Assembly (NCBI RefSeq): GCF_026343125.1
Contig: NZ_JAPEMB010000001.1
Span: forward strand, 2,914,001-2,978,000
Length of the DNA stretch: 64,000 nucleotides
Source of the DNA: Streptomyces sp. NBC_00094
Lineage (GTDB): Bacteria > Actinomycetota > Actinomycetes > Streptomycetales > Streptomycetaceae
Reading direction: 5' to 3'
In this document: one piece after another, positions 44,242-53,321 of the stretch
Layout: each line of letters opens with the position of its first letter
How positions within the stretch are numbered: position 1 is the stretch's first letter
Made by a program: the position numbers and the translations under genes
The notes under the pieces: generated by a model
What the model saw: only the letters and a program-made list of their open reading frames with translations
Databases searched by the model: none
What the model was told of the DNA's origin: nothing

Positions 44242-44835
44242 GTGCGAAGAGGACTCGTTCACGCCCTGGCCTGGTCGCTCGCCACCGGCGCGGCAGTCAC
44301 CCTGTCCTGGTGGGGAGTGCACTCGGTGCTGTCCGGGACGGTGTACGACCCTCCGCGGGCGCTGCCCCTCCCGGCCGGCACCACCGCGCTGCCGGTCACG
44401 TCCGGCAGCGATCCGCTGACGTCGTCGACGCGCCGGCCCGAGCCCCCCGCGACCTCGCGGCCGTCCCCGAAGTCCACGCCGCCCGAGGAGCGCACGACCG
44501 CGCCCTCCTCGACGGCCGCCGCGACCCCCTCCGACCGGCCGGATCCCACGACCGCGGCGCCCGCCACGACCACGGCCGCGCCCGCCACCGCTTCCGCCGC
44601 CCCCGTGTCGTCCGTGAAGAGCTACCCGGTCGACGGCGGCCGGGTCACCTTCGACCTCGGCGACACCTCGGCCGAGCTGGTCTCGGCGACGCCCGCCTCC
44701 GGCTGGCAGATGCAGGTGTGGAAGCAGCCGACCTGGATCCGGGTCACCTTCACCAAGGACGGCCGCGAGCTCTCGGTCTTCTGCCTGTGGCACGACAGCG
44801 CGCCCCGCGTGGAGATCGAGGACCGGCAGAGCTAG
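44242..44835 (+). CDS. Membrane-anchored exported protein
   Basis: A protein of about 197 residues, divergent from the two-component operon. It has one N-terminal hydrophobic segment (HALAWSLATGAAVTLSWWGV), a 90-residue Ser/Thr/Pro/Ala-rich linker, and a compact C-terminal beta-rich domain (VDGGRVTFDLGDTSAELVSATP ... WIRVTFTKDGRELSVFCLWH). No family is recognised. The start is uncertain (GTG 44227 or 44242, neither with a clear ribosome site). Its position suggests it could be a target or partner of the two-component system (inference). Confidence 0.65.
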   Translation: MRRGLVHALAWSLATGAAVTLSWWGVHSVLSGTVYDPPRALPLPAGTTALPVTSGSDPLTSSTRRPEPPATSRPSPKSTPPEERTTAPSSTAAATPSDRPDPTTAAPATTTAAPATASAAPVSSVKSYPVDGGRVTFDLGDTSAELVSATPASGWQMQVWKQPTWIRVTFTKDGRELSVFCLWHDSAPRVEIEDRQS

Positions 44836-44893
44836 GCAGGCCAGGCGGTGTCCTGGCGAGCCCGGCCTGGTCGGCAAGAGCCCCCGGGAGACC

Positions 44894-45760
44894 TCAGCGG
44901 AAGACGGACGCGGGCGGTACGGGCGAGGGCTTGGCGCCGGCGTCGGTGACCGGGGCCGCCCCGCCGGCGAAGTCGGCGAGCTCCCGCCCGTGCTCGACCC
45001 GGCCCGGGTGCGGATCGGTGGCGACCCGGCGGGTCAGCTCGGCCACCGGCAGCTCACCGTCGGAGGCGAGCAGCACGGCGTTGCCGAAGCGGCGGCCGCG
45101 CAGCACCGTGGGGTCGGCGGTCAGCGCCAGTTCGGGGAAGACGGCGGCGGCCGTGGCGATCTGGCCGCGCAGATGGGTCAGGGGCGGGCCGTCGGCGAGG
45201 TTCGCCGCGTAGAAGCCGCCGGGCCGCAGGACCCGCCGCACCTCGCCGAGGAACTCGGTGCTGGTCAGATGGGCCGGGGTACGGGCTCCGCTGAAGACGT
45301 CGGCGATGACGAGGTCCGCCCAGCCGTCCTGCACCTTGGCGAGACCGGCCCGGGCGTCGGTGGAGCGGACCCGGATCCGGGCCCCGGCGTCGAGCGGCAG
45401 CTCACGGCGGACGAACTGGACCAGAGGTCCGTCGATCTCGACGATCTGCTGCGTGGAGCGGGGCCGGGTCGCGGCGACGTACCGGGCGAGGGTGAAGGCG
45501 CCGCCGCCGAGGTGCACGACCTGGAGCGGCCGGTTCGGCGGGGCGGCGAGGTCGGCGATGTGGCCGAGGCGCCGCTGGTACTCGAAGGAGAGGTGGGCCG
45601 GGTCGTCCAGGTCCACGTGGGACTGCGGGGCGCCGTCGATGAGCAGTGTCCAGGCGCGCGGGCGTTCCCGGTCGGGTATGAGTTCGGCGAGCCCGCCGTC
45701 GACGGTCTCGACGACGGAGGCGGCGGACGCCGCCCGGTCGCGCTGCTTGTTCCTGGCCAC
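44894..45760 (-). CDS. Spermidine-synthase-like methyltransferase-fold protein
   Basis: A 288-residue member of the polyamine aminopropyltransferase-like family. SAM/decarboxy-SAM-binding motif LQVVHLGGGAFTLARYV at about residue 80, IVEIDGPLV, and a DLVIADVFSG active-site strand are visible. The N-terminal tetramerization part typical of true spermidine synthases is reduced (LLIDGAPQSHVDLDDPAHLSFEYQRRL). Whether it makes polyamines is unclear. GTG 45760 is the first good start. It follows the 45824 gene in the same direction, separated by an 11-G run (45806-45816). Confidence 0.8.
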   Translation of the reverse strand: MARNKQRDRAASAASVVETVDGGLAELIPDRERPRAWTLLIDGAPQSHVDLDDPAHLSFEYQRRLGHIADLAAPPNRPLQVVHLGGGAFTLARYVAATRPRSTQQIVEIDGPLVQFVRRELPLDAGARIRVRSTDARAGLAKVQDGWADLVIADVFSGARTPAHLTSTEFLGEVRRVLRPGGFYAANLADGPPLTHLRGQIATAAAVFPELALTADPTVLRGRRFGNAVLLASDGELPVAELTRRVATDPHPGRVEHGRELADFAGGAAPVTDAGAKPSPVPPASVFR

Positions 45761-45823
45761 GGCCCCATTATCGGGGCACGCGTCACGGAACCGCCCTATG
45801 GGCCCGGGGGGGGGGGCGGGCGG

Positions 45824-46267
45824 TCAGTGGCAGCCGTCGGCCGCTTCGATCAGCCGGGCCGCCTCGCCGAGCGCCTCGCGCAGCACCACCGGGTCGGTGA
45901 CGGGGTCGGTGTCCCCCGGCGGCAGCAGCCAGCCGGCGGGGCGGGGGGTGTCGCCCGCCGGTTCGGGGAGTTCCGGCAGCTCGGGGAGGCGGAAGCCGCG
46001 CCCCGAGGTCCGCGTACACGCGCTGCCCGGCATGTCCCAGGCGGCGGCGGTGCCCGGCGGCACCAGGAAGCCGAGGGTGTCGCAGGCCCCGTCGTGCACC
46101 ACCGGGCCGACGGCCGGGGTGCTGCCGCGGCGCAGGATGTCGACGGCTTCGAGGCCCTGCCTGACCGGCACGGTCACCAGGTCCCAGGGCTCGGCGGGGG
46201 GCTGGGGGGTGCCGCCGTCCGGGGCGGGCGCGTGCCACGTGGCCGACTGCGAAACGATCTCCGACAT
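45824..46267 (-). CDS. Small conserved protein beside an XRE/TPR regulator
   Basis: A 147-residue protein without a recognised domain. Conserved-looking parts are VTVPVRQGLEAVDIL, LGFLVPPGTAAAWDMPGSAC and a C-terminal helix after GWLLPPG. Similar proteins in Streptomyces neighbour helix-turn-helix regulators; here it is divergent from one. ATG 46267 is chosen because GGAGGGG lies just upstream. Confidence 0.65.
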   Translation of the reverse strand: MSEIVSQSATWHAPAPDGGTPQPPAEPWDLVTVPVRQGLEAVDILRRGSTPAVGPVVHDGACDTLGFLVPPGTAAAWDMPGSACTRTSGRGFRLPELPELPEPAGDTPRPAGWLLPPGDTDPVTDPVVLREALGEAARLIEAADGCH

Positions 46268-46491
46268 GGGACCCCTCCTCGCTCCTGAGGAGACACGTTC
46301 CGTCTCTCCCTTACGGTTCAACGCCCGTGCGCGTCAACGGCTACGGCGGCATGCCGCTGCAAAGGATGGCAGTTCATGGCAGATCGCAGGCGAGATATCC
46401 GATTTGTAGCCAAACTCAGCGTACGCATCCAGTCACAGCAGGTACGTTCTTGCCGCCGGACCACCCGGCAGCACCAGGAGAGGGCTCGGCC

Positions 46492-47778
46492 ATGGCGATG
46501 TCACGGGCAGTTCCCAATCTCGTCTTCCGCCGGCTTCGCGGACAGCTCTCACCGGCGGAGTTCGCCGCGGCTGTCCGCCGGGCGGCGCGGGAGATCGGCG
46601 AACAGGTCGCGTGCGACGCCCGCTATATCGGGCGCGTGGAGGCGGGCGAGATCCGCTGCCCCAACTACGCGTACGAGCGGGTCTTCCTGCACATGTTCCC
46701 CGGCCTCGGCCTCTCCGACCTGGGCTTCTCCGCGCGGGAGACGGTGCGCGGCCGGCGGCAGGCCGCCCCGGCCGGGGTACCGGTTCCCGCCGCCATCTCG
46801 ACCCGGAACGATGAGGAGAGCGACGTGCTGCGTCGCGCATTCATGACGAGCGGCTCCGCCACCCTGGCGGCCGCCTCGCTGGGACTCGGCGGCCCCGCCG
46901 TCGCGATCCCGGCCCCCCGCGGCACCCACAGGATCGGCGAGGCCGAGGTCCGGGCCGTCGAGGAGGCCGTACGGCAGATCCGTCTGCTCGACGACCGGCA
47001 CGGCGCCGACGGGCTCTACAAGGTCGCCGCACAGCCGCTCCGTACCGCGTACGCGCTGCTCGACACGGGGACCATGACCCGCCGCTCGACCGAGGACCGG
47101 CTGCACGCGGGCGCCGGCGAGCTGTCCCTCTCCGTGGGCTGGCTGGCCCACGACTCGGGCCGCCACGAGGACGCGCGCTCGCACTACGCCGAGGCCCTCG
47201 CCACCGCGCGGGTCTCGGGGAACGCGGCCCTGGAGGCGCACGCCTTCTGCAACACGTCGTTCCTGGCTCGGGACACCGGCAAGTACCGCGAGGCCGTCCG
47301 GGCGGCCCAGGCGGGGCTGCGGGCCGCGCAGCCGCTCGACTCGGCCCGGCTGCTCTCGCTGCTCTCGCTGCGGGAGGCCGGCGCGTGGGCGGGGCTCGGT
47401 GACCGGTCCGCCTGCGAGCAGGCCCTCGGCCGCGCCCACGGGCACTTCGACCGGGGGCCGTCCGACGGCGACCCCGAGTGGATGTCGTTCTTCGGCGAGC
47501 CGGAGCGTGAGGCCCTGGAGGCCCAGTGCTGGTCGGCCCTCGGCGACTGGGGCCGCGCAGCCCGCCACACCCACCGGGCCACGGTCCTGCAGAATCCGTA
47601 CTTCGCCCGGAACCTCGCGCTCTACCGCGCCCACCTGGCCAAGGACCTGGCGCACGCCGGGCGTCCGGACGAGGCGGCGGCGGAGGCGAGGCGCGTCGTG
47701 GAGTCCCTCGACGGGATCGCCTCGGCCCGGATCCACGGGATGCTCGCCGAGACGAGCCGGGTCCTCGCCTCGTACTGA
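46492..47778 (+). CDS. XRE-type regulator with TPR domain (NsdA-like)
   Basis: A 428-residue regulator. The N-terminal part is HTH-like (FRRLRGQLSPAEFAAAVRRAA ... ARYIGRVEAGEIRCPNYAYERVF). A hydrophobic GSATLAAASLGLGGPAVAI stretch follows at about 120, then tetratricopeptide-like helical repeats (about 230-420: GRHEDARSHYAEALATAR, GKYREAVRAAQAGLRAA). This architecture resembles the NsdA group that affects differentiation and antibiotic production; the assignment is by resemblance only. ATG 46492 has AGGAGAGGG upstream. Confidence 0.8.
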   Translation: MAMSRAVPNLVFRRLRGQLSPAEFAAAVRRAAREIGEQVACDARYIGRVEAGEIRCPNYAYERVFLHMFPGLGLSDLGFSARETVRGRRQAAPAGVPVPAAISTRNDEESDVLRRAFMTSGSATLAAASLGLGGPAVAIPAPRGTHRIGEAEVRAVEEAVRQIRLLDDRHGADGLYKVAAQPLRTAYALLDTGTMTRRSTEDRLHAGAGELSLSVGWLAHDSGRHEDARSHYAEALATARVSGNAALEAHAFCNTSFLARDTGKYREAVRAAQAGLRAAQPLDSARLLSLLSLREAGAWAGLGDRSACEQALGRAHGHFDRGPSDGDPEWMSFFGEPEREALEAQCWSALGDWGRAARHTHRATVLQNPYFARNLALYRAHLAKDLAHAGRPDEAAAEARRVVESLDGIASARIHGMLAETSRVLASY

Positions 47779-47803
47779 CGGCGGGCCCGGTCCGGCGAGG
47801 GAC

Positions 47804-48397
47804 CTACTCCAGGTGCCCGGTGTCGTTCCAGCGCTCGACCGCCGGGGCGCCGTACGCCCAGCCCAGGACCGAGAGGCTCGTCGGGTCGAGGCGGATACGG
47901 GAGGCGAAGGAGACGTCCTCGCCGAGCCAGCGCGCGCCGATCGAGCGCAGGATGTGGCCGTGGGCGAAGACCAGGACGTCACGGTCGGCCGAGCGGGCCC
48001 ACTCCACGACCTCGTCGGCGCGGTCCGAGAGCTGTGCGAGCGACTCGCCCTCCGGGACGCCGTCACGCCAGATCAGCCAGCCGGGGCGGATCGCCTGGAT
48101 CTGGGCCGGGGTCATTCCCTCGTACGCCCCGTAGTCCCACTCCATCAGCGCGTCCCAGGGCTCGGCCCGGTCGCCGAAGCCGGCGATCTCGCAGGTCTCG
48201 CTCGCGCGGACCAGCGGGCTGGTGCGCACCTCCATGCCGGGCAGCCCCTGCCAGGGTCCGCGGTGCAGCCGCTCACCGAGCAGCTTCGCGCCGCGCCGGC
48301 CCTCGTCGAGCAGCGGGATGTCGGTCCTGCCGGTGTGCCGGCCGAGAAGTGACCACTCGGTCTGGCCGTGCCGGGCGAGCAGGATGCGCGGTGCCAT
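47804..48397 (-). CDS. Histidine phosphatase family protein
   Basis: A 197-residue phosphoglycerate-mutase-superfamily hydrolase. The catalytic RHG motif is at [13 protein letters not shown] near the N-terminus, with [19 protein letters not shown] and the second catalytic His in VFAHGHILR. Substrates in this superfamily are sugar phosphates or phosphoproteins. ATG 48397 puts the RHG motif at the usual place. Confidence 0.92.
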   Translation of the reverse strand: MAPRILLARHGQTEWSLLGRHTGRTDIPLLDEGRRGAKLLGERLHRGPWQGLPGMEVRTSPLVRASETCEIAGFGDRAEPWDALMEWDYGAYEGMTPAQIQAIRPGWLIWRDGVPEGESLAQLSDRADEVVEWARSADRDVLVFAHGHILRSIGARWLGEDVSFASRIRLDPTSLSVLGWAYGAPAVERWNDTGHLE

Positions 48398-48520
48398 GGG
48401 AAGGACTCTCCAGGGGTTCACGGTGCGGGCGTGCCTCTCCCATCATCGCCCACGCGAATTCGGGGTGACGTCCGGGCGACCTCGGGACGGTTGTCAGTGG
48501 TGGATGCGAGACTTCCGCGG

Positions 48521-49702
48521 GTGAGCGCATCCCTGGACAGCGGTCTGCCGCGACCGTCGCAGACGACATCTCCGACGGGGGCCTCCCCTGCCCGAGCGAA
48601 CCCGAGAGCGTGGGGAAAGCTCGCCGAACTGCGCGGACCGGGCGTCGCGGCGCGCACCCTGGACGCGCGGGCGCTCGCGGCGCTCGCCGCCAATCCGGGC
48701 TGCCGACGGCGCGCGCTGCTCGACGGCGCCGGGGTCGACAAGGGGGCGCTGGCCTCGAAGCTGGGCTCCCCCGCGCCGTTCGGGCAGTCGCAGTTCGCGA
48801 TCATGCGGGGCAACTCCTTCGAGGCGAAGGTCAAGGCGGACGGCGGCCGTGAGCTGCTGCGCCTGCTCGGCGTCGAGGAGCCCGGCGCGGTCTCCGTGCC
48901 CGACCTGACGGCGGCCGGACCCCAGGGGCGGACGGCCCGCACGGCGCTCGCGCTGCGGGAGGCCACCGGGGCCGGGACGTGGACGCTGCTCGACCATCCG
49001 CTGCTCGCCCTGGAGGTGGCCGGCTCCCCGGTCCATCTGGAGCCGGACGCGGTGGTGGTCGACCCCGACGGGCGGTGGACGGTCGTCGAGATCAAGTCCT
49101 TCCCGATGATCGACGGCGCCGCCGACGCGTCGAAGGTGGGCGCCGCGGCCCGGCAGGCCGCCGTGTACGTGCTCGCGCTCGAACGGACCGCGGCGGTGAC
49201 GGAGGGCGCGCGGGTCGCGCACTCGGTGCTCCTGGTCTGCCCGAAGGACTTCTCGAACGTGCCGACGGCCTCGGTCGTGGACGTCCGCAAGCAGCGGTCG
49301 GTCACCCGGCGGCAGCTGGCCCGGCTGACCCGGATCGACGAGATCGCGGACGCCCTGCCGGAGGGCACCACCTTCGACGTGGAGGGGTGCTCGACGGCGG
49401 AGCTGACGGAGGCCGTGGAGTCCGTGCCCCACGCGTACGCGCCGGAGTGCCTGGCCGCCTGTGAGCTGGCCTTCCACTGCCGGGCGCGCGCCCGGGACGC
49501 GGGCGCGGTGGAGACCCTGGGCCGTTCGGTACGGGGTGAGCTGGGCGGCCTCACGACGGTCGGCGCGGTCCTGGCGGCGGCGCGCGGCGAGGCCGGGGAC
49601 CCGGAGGACCCGGCGGTGGTGGCCCTGCGCCGGGCGCGGGCGCTGCGCCAGGAGGCGCTGGCGGCGGCACCCGCGCGCCTCCCGCGGGAGGCGGCCGAGT
49701 GA
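48521..49702 (+). CDS. Predicted RecB/Cas4-like PD-(D/E)XK nuclease
   Basis: A protein of about 393 residues. Nuclease core: LEPDAVVVDPDGRWTVVEIK, with the metal-binding Asp at 49046 and the Glu-x-Lys at 49088-49096. A Cys near the N-terminus (NPGCRRRALLDG, 49701) and a C-terminal C-x3-C-x5-C cluster (49448, 49460, 49478) match the iron-sulfur arrangement of Cas4/AddB-type RecB nucleases. A QAAVYVLALE segment fits motif IV/QxxxY. GTG 48521 is tentative; GTG 48497 has a GGGACGG ribosome site. The first 25 residues include a hairpin repeat (48582-48618). It heads a three-gene operon with an unknown protein and an SF1 helicase. Cognate DNA processing is inferred. Confidence 0.75.
   Translation: MSASLDSGLPRPSQTTSPTGASPARANPRAWGKLAELRGPGVAARTLDARALAALAANPGCRRRALLDGAGVDKGALASKLGSPAPFGQSQFAIMRGNSFEAKVKADGGRELLRLLGVEEPGAVSVPDLTAAGPQGRTARTALALREATGAGTWTLLDHPLLALEVAGSPVHLEPDAVVVDPDGRWTVVEIKSFPMIDGAADASKVGAAARQAAVYVLALERTAAVTEGARVAHSVLLVCPKDFSNVPTASVVDVRKQRSVTRRQLARLTRIDEIADALPEGTTFDVEGCSTAELTEAVESVPHAYAPECLAACELAFHCRARARDAGAVETLGRSVRGELGGLTTVGAVLAAARGEAGDPEDPAVVALRRARALRQEALAAAPARLPREAAE
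48582..48618. repeat. Copy of a GC-rich hairpin repeat inside the nuclease gene
   Basis: CCTCCCCTGCCCGAGCGAA followed by CCCGAGAGCGTGGGGAAA nearly matches a second copy at 60579-60619 (opposite strand): about 30 of 34 core positions agree. It adds residues near the N-terminus in frame. Confidence 0.65.
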
Positions 49703-49751
49703 ACCCGCCGCCGACCTGGCTTCCGCGTGTCACGGCCGAGGAGGCCCCCGT

Positions 49752-51341
49752 ATGTCGCTGATCTCCGCACTGGCCCGGATGGAGGCCGTCGAGTCGGGCC
49801 GCGCCCAGCCGCTGGCCACCGTCCGCCACCGGCGCGTGTCCGCGCGACCGCTCGTCCTCGTCCCACTGACGACCGCCGGCGAGGCGGGTGCGCCGCTCGG
49901 CGCGCTCGTCGGCACCGACCGCGAGGAGCCCCGGCTCCTGGTGGTGGCTCAGCCCCGGGACCGGGACCTGCGGTTCTCGTTCCTGGCCGACCTGGCCGAG
50001 GAGGTCCTGCCGTACGTCGACTCGTTCACGGACGTCGTCGAGGCGGCGGAGCGGAGCGAGGTCGATCCCGAGACCGGCAAGAAGGTGAAGGTCGAGGTCG
50101 AGCTGTGCGCGGACGCGCCGCAGCTGATCGTGCCGAGCCGGGCGGGCATCGAGTACGTACGGCTGATCGGGCGGTCGACGCGGTTCCGGCGGACGGCCGA
50201 GCAGGACCCGGAGACGCCGTTCCCGGCGCCGCCGCGCGTACCGCTGCTCGGGCGCTGGCTGACGCACTTCGGCGAGCGGGCGCGGGTGCCCGGTTCCTCG
50301 CTGCTGCTCGCCGCGACGGATCTGCTCAACCGGCACTGGGCGACGGGCCAGTCCTCCCTGGAGGACCAGCACCTGGGCGCGCTGCTCGCCTGGATCGACC
50401 CGTACGACGGGGAGCCCGGTCCGGCGGGGGCGCTGCGGGCCGAGGTGGAGCGGGACGCGCAGGGCCAGCTGCTCTGCCCGCCGGCCGGTCCGGCCACCGA
50501 TCCGGCTTTCGACAACCGGCTCCTCGCGCCCGCGATCGAGCGGTACGACCGGGCACGGCAGGCGCTGGGCGCGGCCGAGGACGGCGAGGCGGCCGACAGG
50601 GGCCTGGGCGAGCTGCACCGGGCCGAGCGCGAGGTCCGGCGCCTCGTCGCCTCGCAGCTGAAGCCGACCTGGGACGGGATCTGGCAGGCGCTCGACCTGC
50701 TGCGGGAGCTGCCGGAGGGCGCGAGGGTCGAGGACCGCTGGACCCGCGACCGCTGGTCGTTCACCGGTCACCGGGACCGGATCACGGCCGGTGAGCCGCC
50801 GCAGCCACGCCGGGACGACGCCGTGACGGCGGCCTCGAAGCTCGCGGCCCGTGAGCAGGCGCAGGGCCAGCTGGAGGCGCACGAGGCGCTCGACGACCCG
50901 CTGGTCCTGGCGGGGCGGCGGCTCGCGGGCGAGGCGTTCGCGGCGGAGGTGGTCGAGGTGACGATGGCGTGGACGGAGTCGAAGCGGCCTTCGCCGCGCC
51001 CGCTCCTCACGGTCCGCACGGAGGACCGGCCGCACCTCGCGGAGAAGGCGAAGGTGTTCCGCTCGCTCGACGGGAAGCCGCAGGCGGCGGAGTTCGTGCG
51101 GTACGAGGAGGACGGTTCGATGGTCCTGCGGCTCCTGGACAGGATGGGGCGGTCGAAGGAGCCGGCGGAGGGTTCGGTGCCGGAGAAGGGCGAGCGGATC
51201 GCCTGGACGCTGTTCGAGCACGAGCAGCGGGTCGGACCGAAGCTGCCGGACCCGGACGACACGCCCTGGACGCACGGCGGTCCTCCGCGGACGGACGCCG
51301 TCGAACTGCCCGACGCCGTGACCCCCGAGGACGTGCTGTGA
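49752..51341 (+). CDS. Unknown protein of a nuclease-helicase operon
   Basis: A 529-residue soluble protein with no domain I recognise. It has an N-terminal beta-rich region (PLATVRHRRVSARPLVLVPL), a D/E-rich middle, a helical segment (GLGELHRAEREVRRLVASQL), and a C-terminal beta-rich part (LLTVRTEDRPHLAEKAKVFRS). The start has GAGGAGG 7 bases upstream and lies 49 bases after the nuclease gene. The stop overlaps the helicase start (GTGA). Coupling to the helicase suggests it is a subunit, adaptor or DNA-binding partner; this is inference. Confidence 0.7.
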   Translation: MSLISALARMEAVESGRAQPLATVRHRRVSARPLVLVPLTTAGEAGAPLGALVGTDREEPRLLVVAQPRDRDLRFSFLADLAEEVLPYVDSFTDVVEAAERSEVDPETGKKVKVEVELCADAPQLIVPSRAGIEYVRLIGRSTRFRRTAEQDPETPFPAPPRVPLLGRWLTHFGERARVPGSSLLLAATDLLNRHWATGQSSLEDQHLGALLAWIDPYDGEPGPAGALRAEVERDAQGQLLCPPAGPATDPAFDNRLLAPAIERYDRARQALGAAEDGEAADRGLGELHRAEREVRRLVASQLKPTWDGIWQALDLLRELPEGARVEDRWTRDRWSFTGHRDRITAGEPPQPRRDDAVTAASKLAAREQAQGQLEAHEALDDPLVLAGRRLAGEAFAAEVVEVTMAWTESKRPSPRPLLTVRTEDRPHLAEKAKVFRSLDGKPQAAEFVRYEEDGSMVLRLLDRMGRSKEPAEGSVPEKGERIAWTLFEHEQRVGPKLPDPDDTPWTHGGPPRTDAVELPDAVTPEDVL

Positions 51342-52690
51342 CGACCCCTGAGCCTCGTTTCGATCCGTCCGCCGAGGCCGGCCGGGCGACGGACGGCATC
51401 CTCGCGGACACCCTGCACGGCACCTCCCGGGGTGTCGTCGTGGACTCGCCTCCGGGGGCCGGGAAGTCGACCCTGGTGGTCCGGGCCGCCCTCGAACTGG
51501 CTGCCGCCGGGCGTTCCCTGATGGTCGTCGCGCAGACGAACGCGCAGGTGGACGACCTGGTGCTGCGGCTCGCCGAGAAGGAGCCCGGCCTGGAGGTGGG
51601 CCGGCTGCACTCCAGCGACAGCGACCCGTACGACAAGGCGCTCGACGACCTGGCCAACGTACGGAAGTCGGCGAAGCCCGGGGAGCTGGCCGGGCTGCAG
51701 GTCGTCCTCTCCACCTCCGCCAAGTGGGCGCACGTGAAGAACGTCGAGCCGTGGGCGCACGCGATCGTCGACGAGGCGTACCAGATGCGTTCGGACGCGC
51801 TCCTCGCCGTGGCGGGTCTCTTCGAGCGGGCGCTGTTCGTGGGCGACCCCGGGCAGCTGGACCCGTTCTCGGTGGTGGGTGCGGAGCAGTGGGCGGGGCT
51901 CTCGTACGACCCGTCCGCCTCCGCGGTCTCCACCCTGCTCGCGCACAATCCGGAGCTGCCGCAGCACCGGCTGCCGGTGTCGTGGCGGCTGCCGGCCTCG
52001 GCGGCGCCGCTGGTCTCGGACGCCTTCTACCCGTACACGCCGTTCCGCAGCGGCACCGGGCCCGGGGACCGGAAGCTCTCCTTCGGGGTGGCATCGGACG
52101 GCTCGGGTCCCGACCGGGTCCTCGACGAGGCGGCGGAGTCGGGCTGGGGGCTGCTCGAACTGCCGGCCCGCACCACCCCGCGCACCGACCCGGAGGCGGT
52201 CGGCGCGGTCGCCCTGCTCGTACGCCGTCTGCTGGACCGGGGCGGGGCGGCGGTCTCGGAGCGGTCCGAGCGGCCGGTGCCCCTGACGCCCGACCGGGTC
52301 GCGGTCGGCACCGCGCACCGCGACCAGGCGGCGGCGGTCCGGGCGGCGCTCGCGGGTCTCGGCGTGACGGGCGTGACGGTGGACACCGCGAACCGGCTCC
52401 AGGGACGCGAGTACGACGTGACGGTCGTCCTCCATCCGCTGTCGGGGCGCCCGGACGCGACCGCCTTCCACCTGGAGACGGGCCGCCTGTGCGTGCTGGC
52501 CTCCCGGCACCGGCACGCCTGCGTCGTGGTCTGCCGCGCGGGCGTCGCGGAGCTCCTCGACGAGCACCCGTCGACGGAGCCGGTGCGGCTCGGCGCGGCC
52601 GTGTCGTTCCCCGACGGCTGGGAGGCGAACCACGCGGTCCTCTCCCACCTGGCGGAACACCGGGTGGCCTGGGACCCGGGCGCGGCCTGA
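51338..52690 (+). CDS. Compact superfamily 1 helicase / P-loop ATPase
   Basis: A 450-residue SF1-type ATPase. Walker A SPPGAGKSTLV is at about residue 40, motif Ia-like VVAQTNAQVDDLV follows, Walker B is HAIVDEAYQM, motif III FVGDPGQLDPF, motif IV/V region VDTANRLQGREYDVTVVLHP, and motif VI-like RLCVLASRHRHACVVV. The layout resembles Dna2/Upf1-like (AAA_11/AAA_12) helicases but is short and lacks extra domains. GTG 51338 overlaps the upstream stop by 4 bases. It probably unwinds or translocates on nucleic acid together with the operon's nuclease. Confidence 0.83.
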   Translation: MTTPEPRFDPSAEAGRATDGILADTLHGTSRGVVVDSPPGAGKSTLVVRAALELAAAGRSLMVVAQTNAQVDDLVLRLAEKEPGLEVGRLHSSDSDPYDKALDDLANVRKSAKPGELAGLQVVLSTSAKWAHVKNVEPWAHAIVDEAYQMRSDALLAVAGLFERALFVGDPGQLDPFSVVGAEQWAGLSYDPSASAVSTLLAHNPELPQHRLPVSWRLPASAAPLVSDAFYPYTPFRSGTGPGDRKLSFGVASDGSGPDRVLDEAAESGWGLLELPARTTPRTDPEAVGAVALLVRRLLDRGGAAVSERSERPVPLTPDRVAVGTAHRDQAAAVRAALAGLGVTGVTVDTANRLQGREYDVTVVLHPLSGRPDATAFHLETGRLCVLASRHRHACVVVCRAGVAELLDEHPSTEPVRLGAAVSFPDGWEANHAVLSHLAEHRVAWDPGAA

Positions 52691-52846
52691 GCCGGGGACG
52701 GCCGGTCAGGGGGGCCTCCGGTCCCAAACCGGGGCTCGGGGGCTGAGCGGGGGCGCTCGGTGGGAGCCTCACGCTCTTGCGCGGCACGGGACAATGGAAA
52801 GCGGCCCGGGATTCCGGGCCGTGCCTGTGCGAGGAGGAGAAGAACG

Positions 52847-53203
52847 ATGGCGGAACCCGCGGAGCGGAGTGGGCAGCGACGGCTTCGGCCGGCACCGCTG
52901 GTCTTCGAGCCTGCCGAGGCGACCGCCGATCCGGAGCACTTCTTCGACCTGGAGTCGATAGAGGACCCGCGCGAGCTGCTGACCCGGGCGACGGAGCTGA
53001 CGCTGGCGTTCCGCGCGGCGACGGACCGCGCGACGGAGTTCCAGGCGATCGCGGCGGCGCAGCTGGCGGACCCGCGGCGGTTCGACCGGCTGACGGCGGC
53101 GGATGTCGCCGAGCGGGCGGAGTGGACCGAGGACTACGCCGTGAAGATGATCGAGTTCGGTCGCGGTCTGATCCGGTCGAACGGTCGTCCGCCGGAGGAG
53201 TAG
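52847..53203 (+). CDS. Small conserved helical protein
   Basis: A 118-residue soluble protein, mostly helical (DPRELLTRATELTLAFRAATDRATEFQAIAAAQLADP), with an acidic N-terminal half and DVAERAEWTEDYAVKMIEFGRGL at the end. No family is recognised. The start has GAGGAGGAGA just upstream, a very strong ribosome site. It follows the helicase gene by 157 bases, with a GCCCGG hairpin (about 52801-52822) in between, so it is probably a separate unit. Confidence 0.65.
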   Translation: MAEPAERSGQRRLRPAPLVFEPAEATADPEHFFDLESIEDPRELLTRATELTLAFRAATDRATEFQAIAAAQLADPRRFDRLTAADVAERAEWTEDYAVKMIEFGRGLIRSNGRPPEE

Positions 53204-53321
53204 GGGCTCCGGTGCGTCCCGTGGCATATGCGGGGCGCACGATACTCCCCGCCGACCCCTCCTGTCCGGGATTCCGGCAACCCTCGGAAATCGCGTGGTG
53301 ACGGCCGGTAGATCTGGTCGT

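Noticed and set aside
45806..45816. Run of 11 G as a phase-variable tract
   Set aside because: It lies between two same-strand genes, outside both coding sequences, so length change would not switch a frame; it may also be a sequencing artefact.
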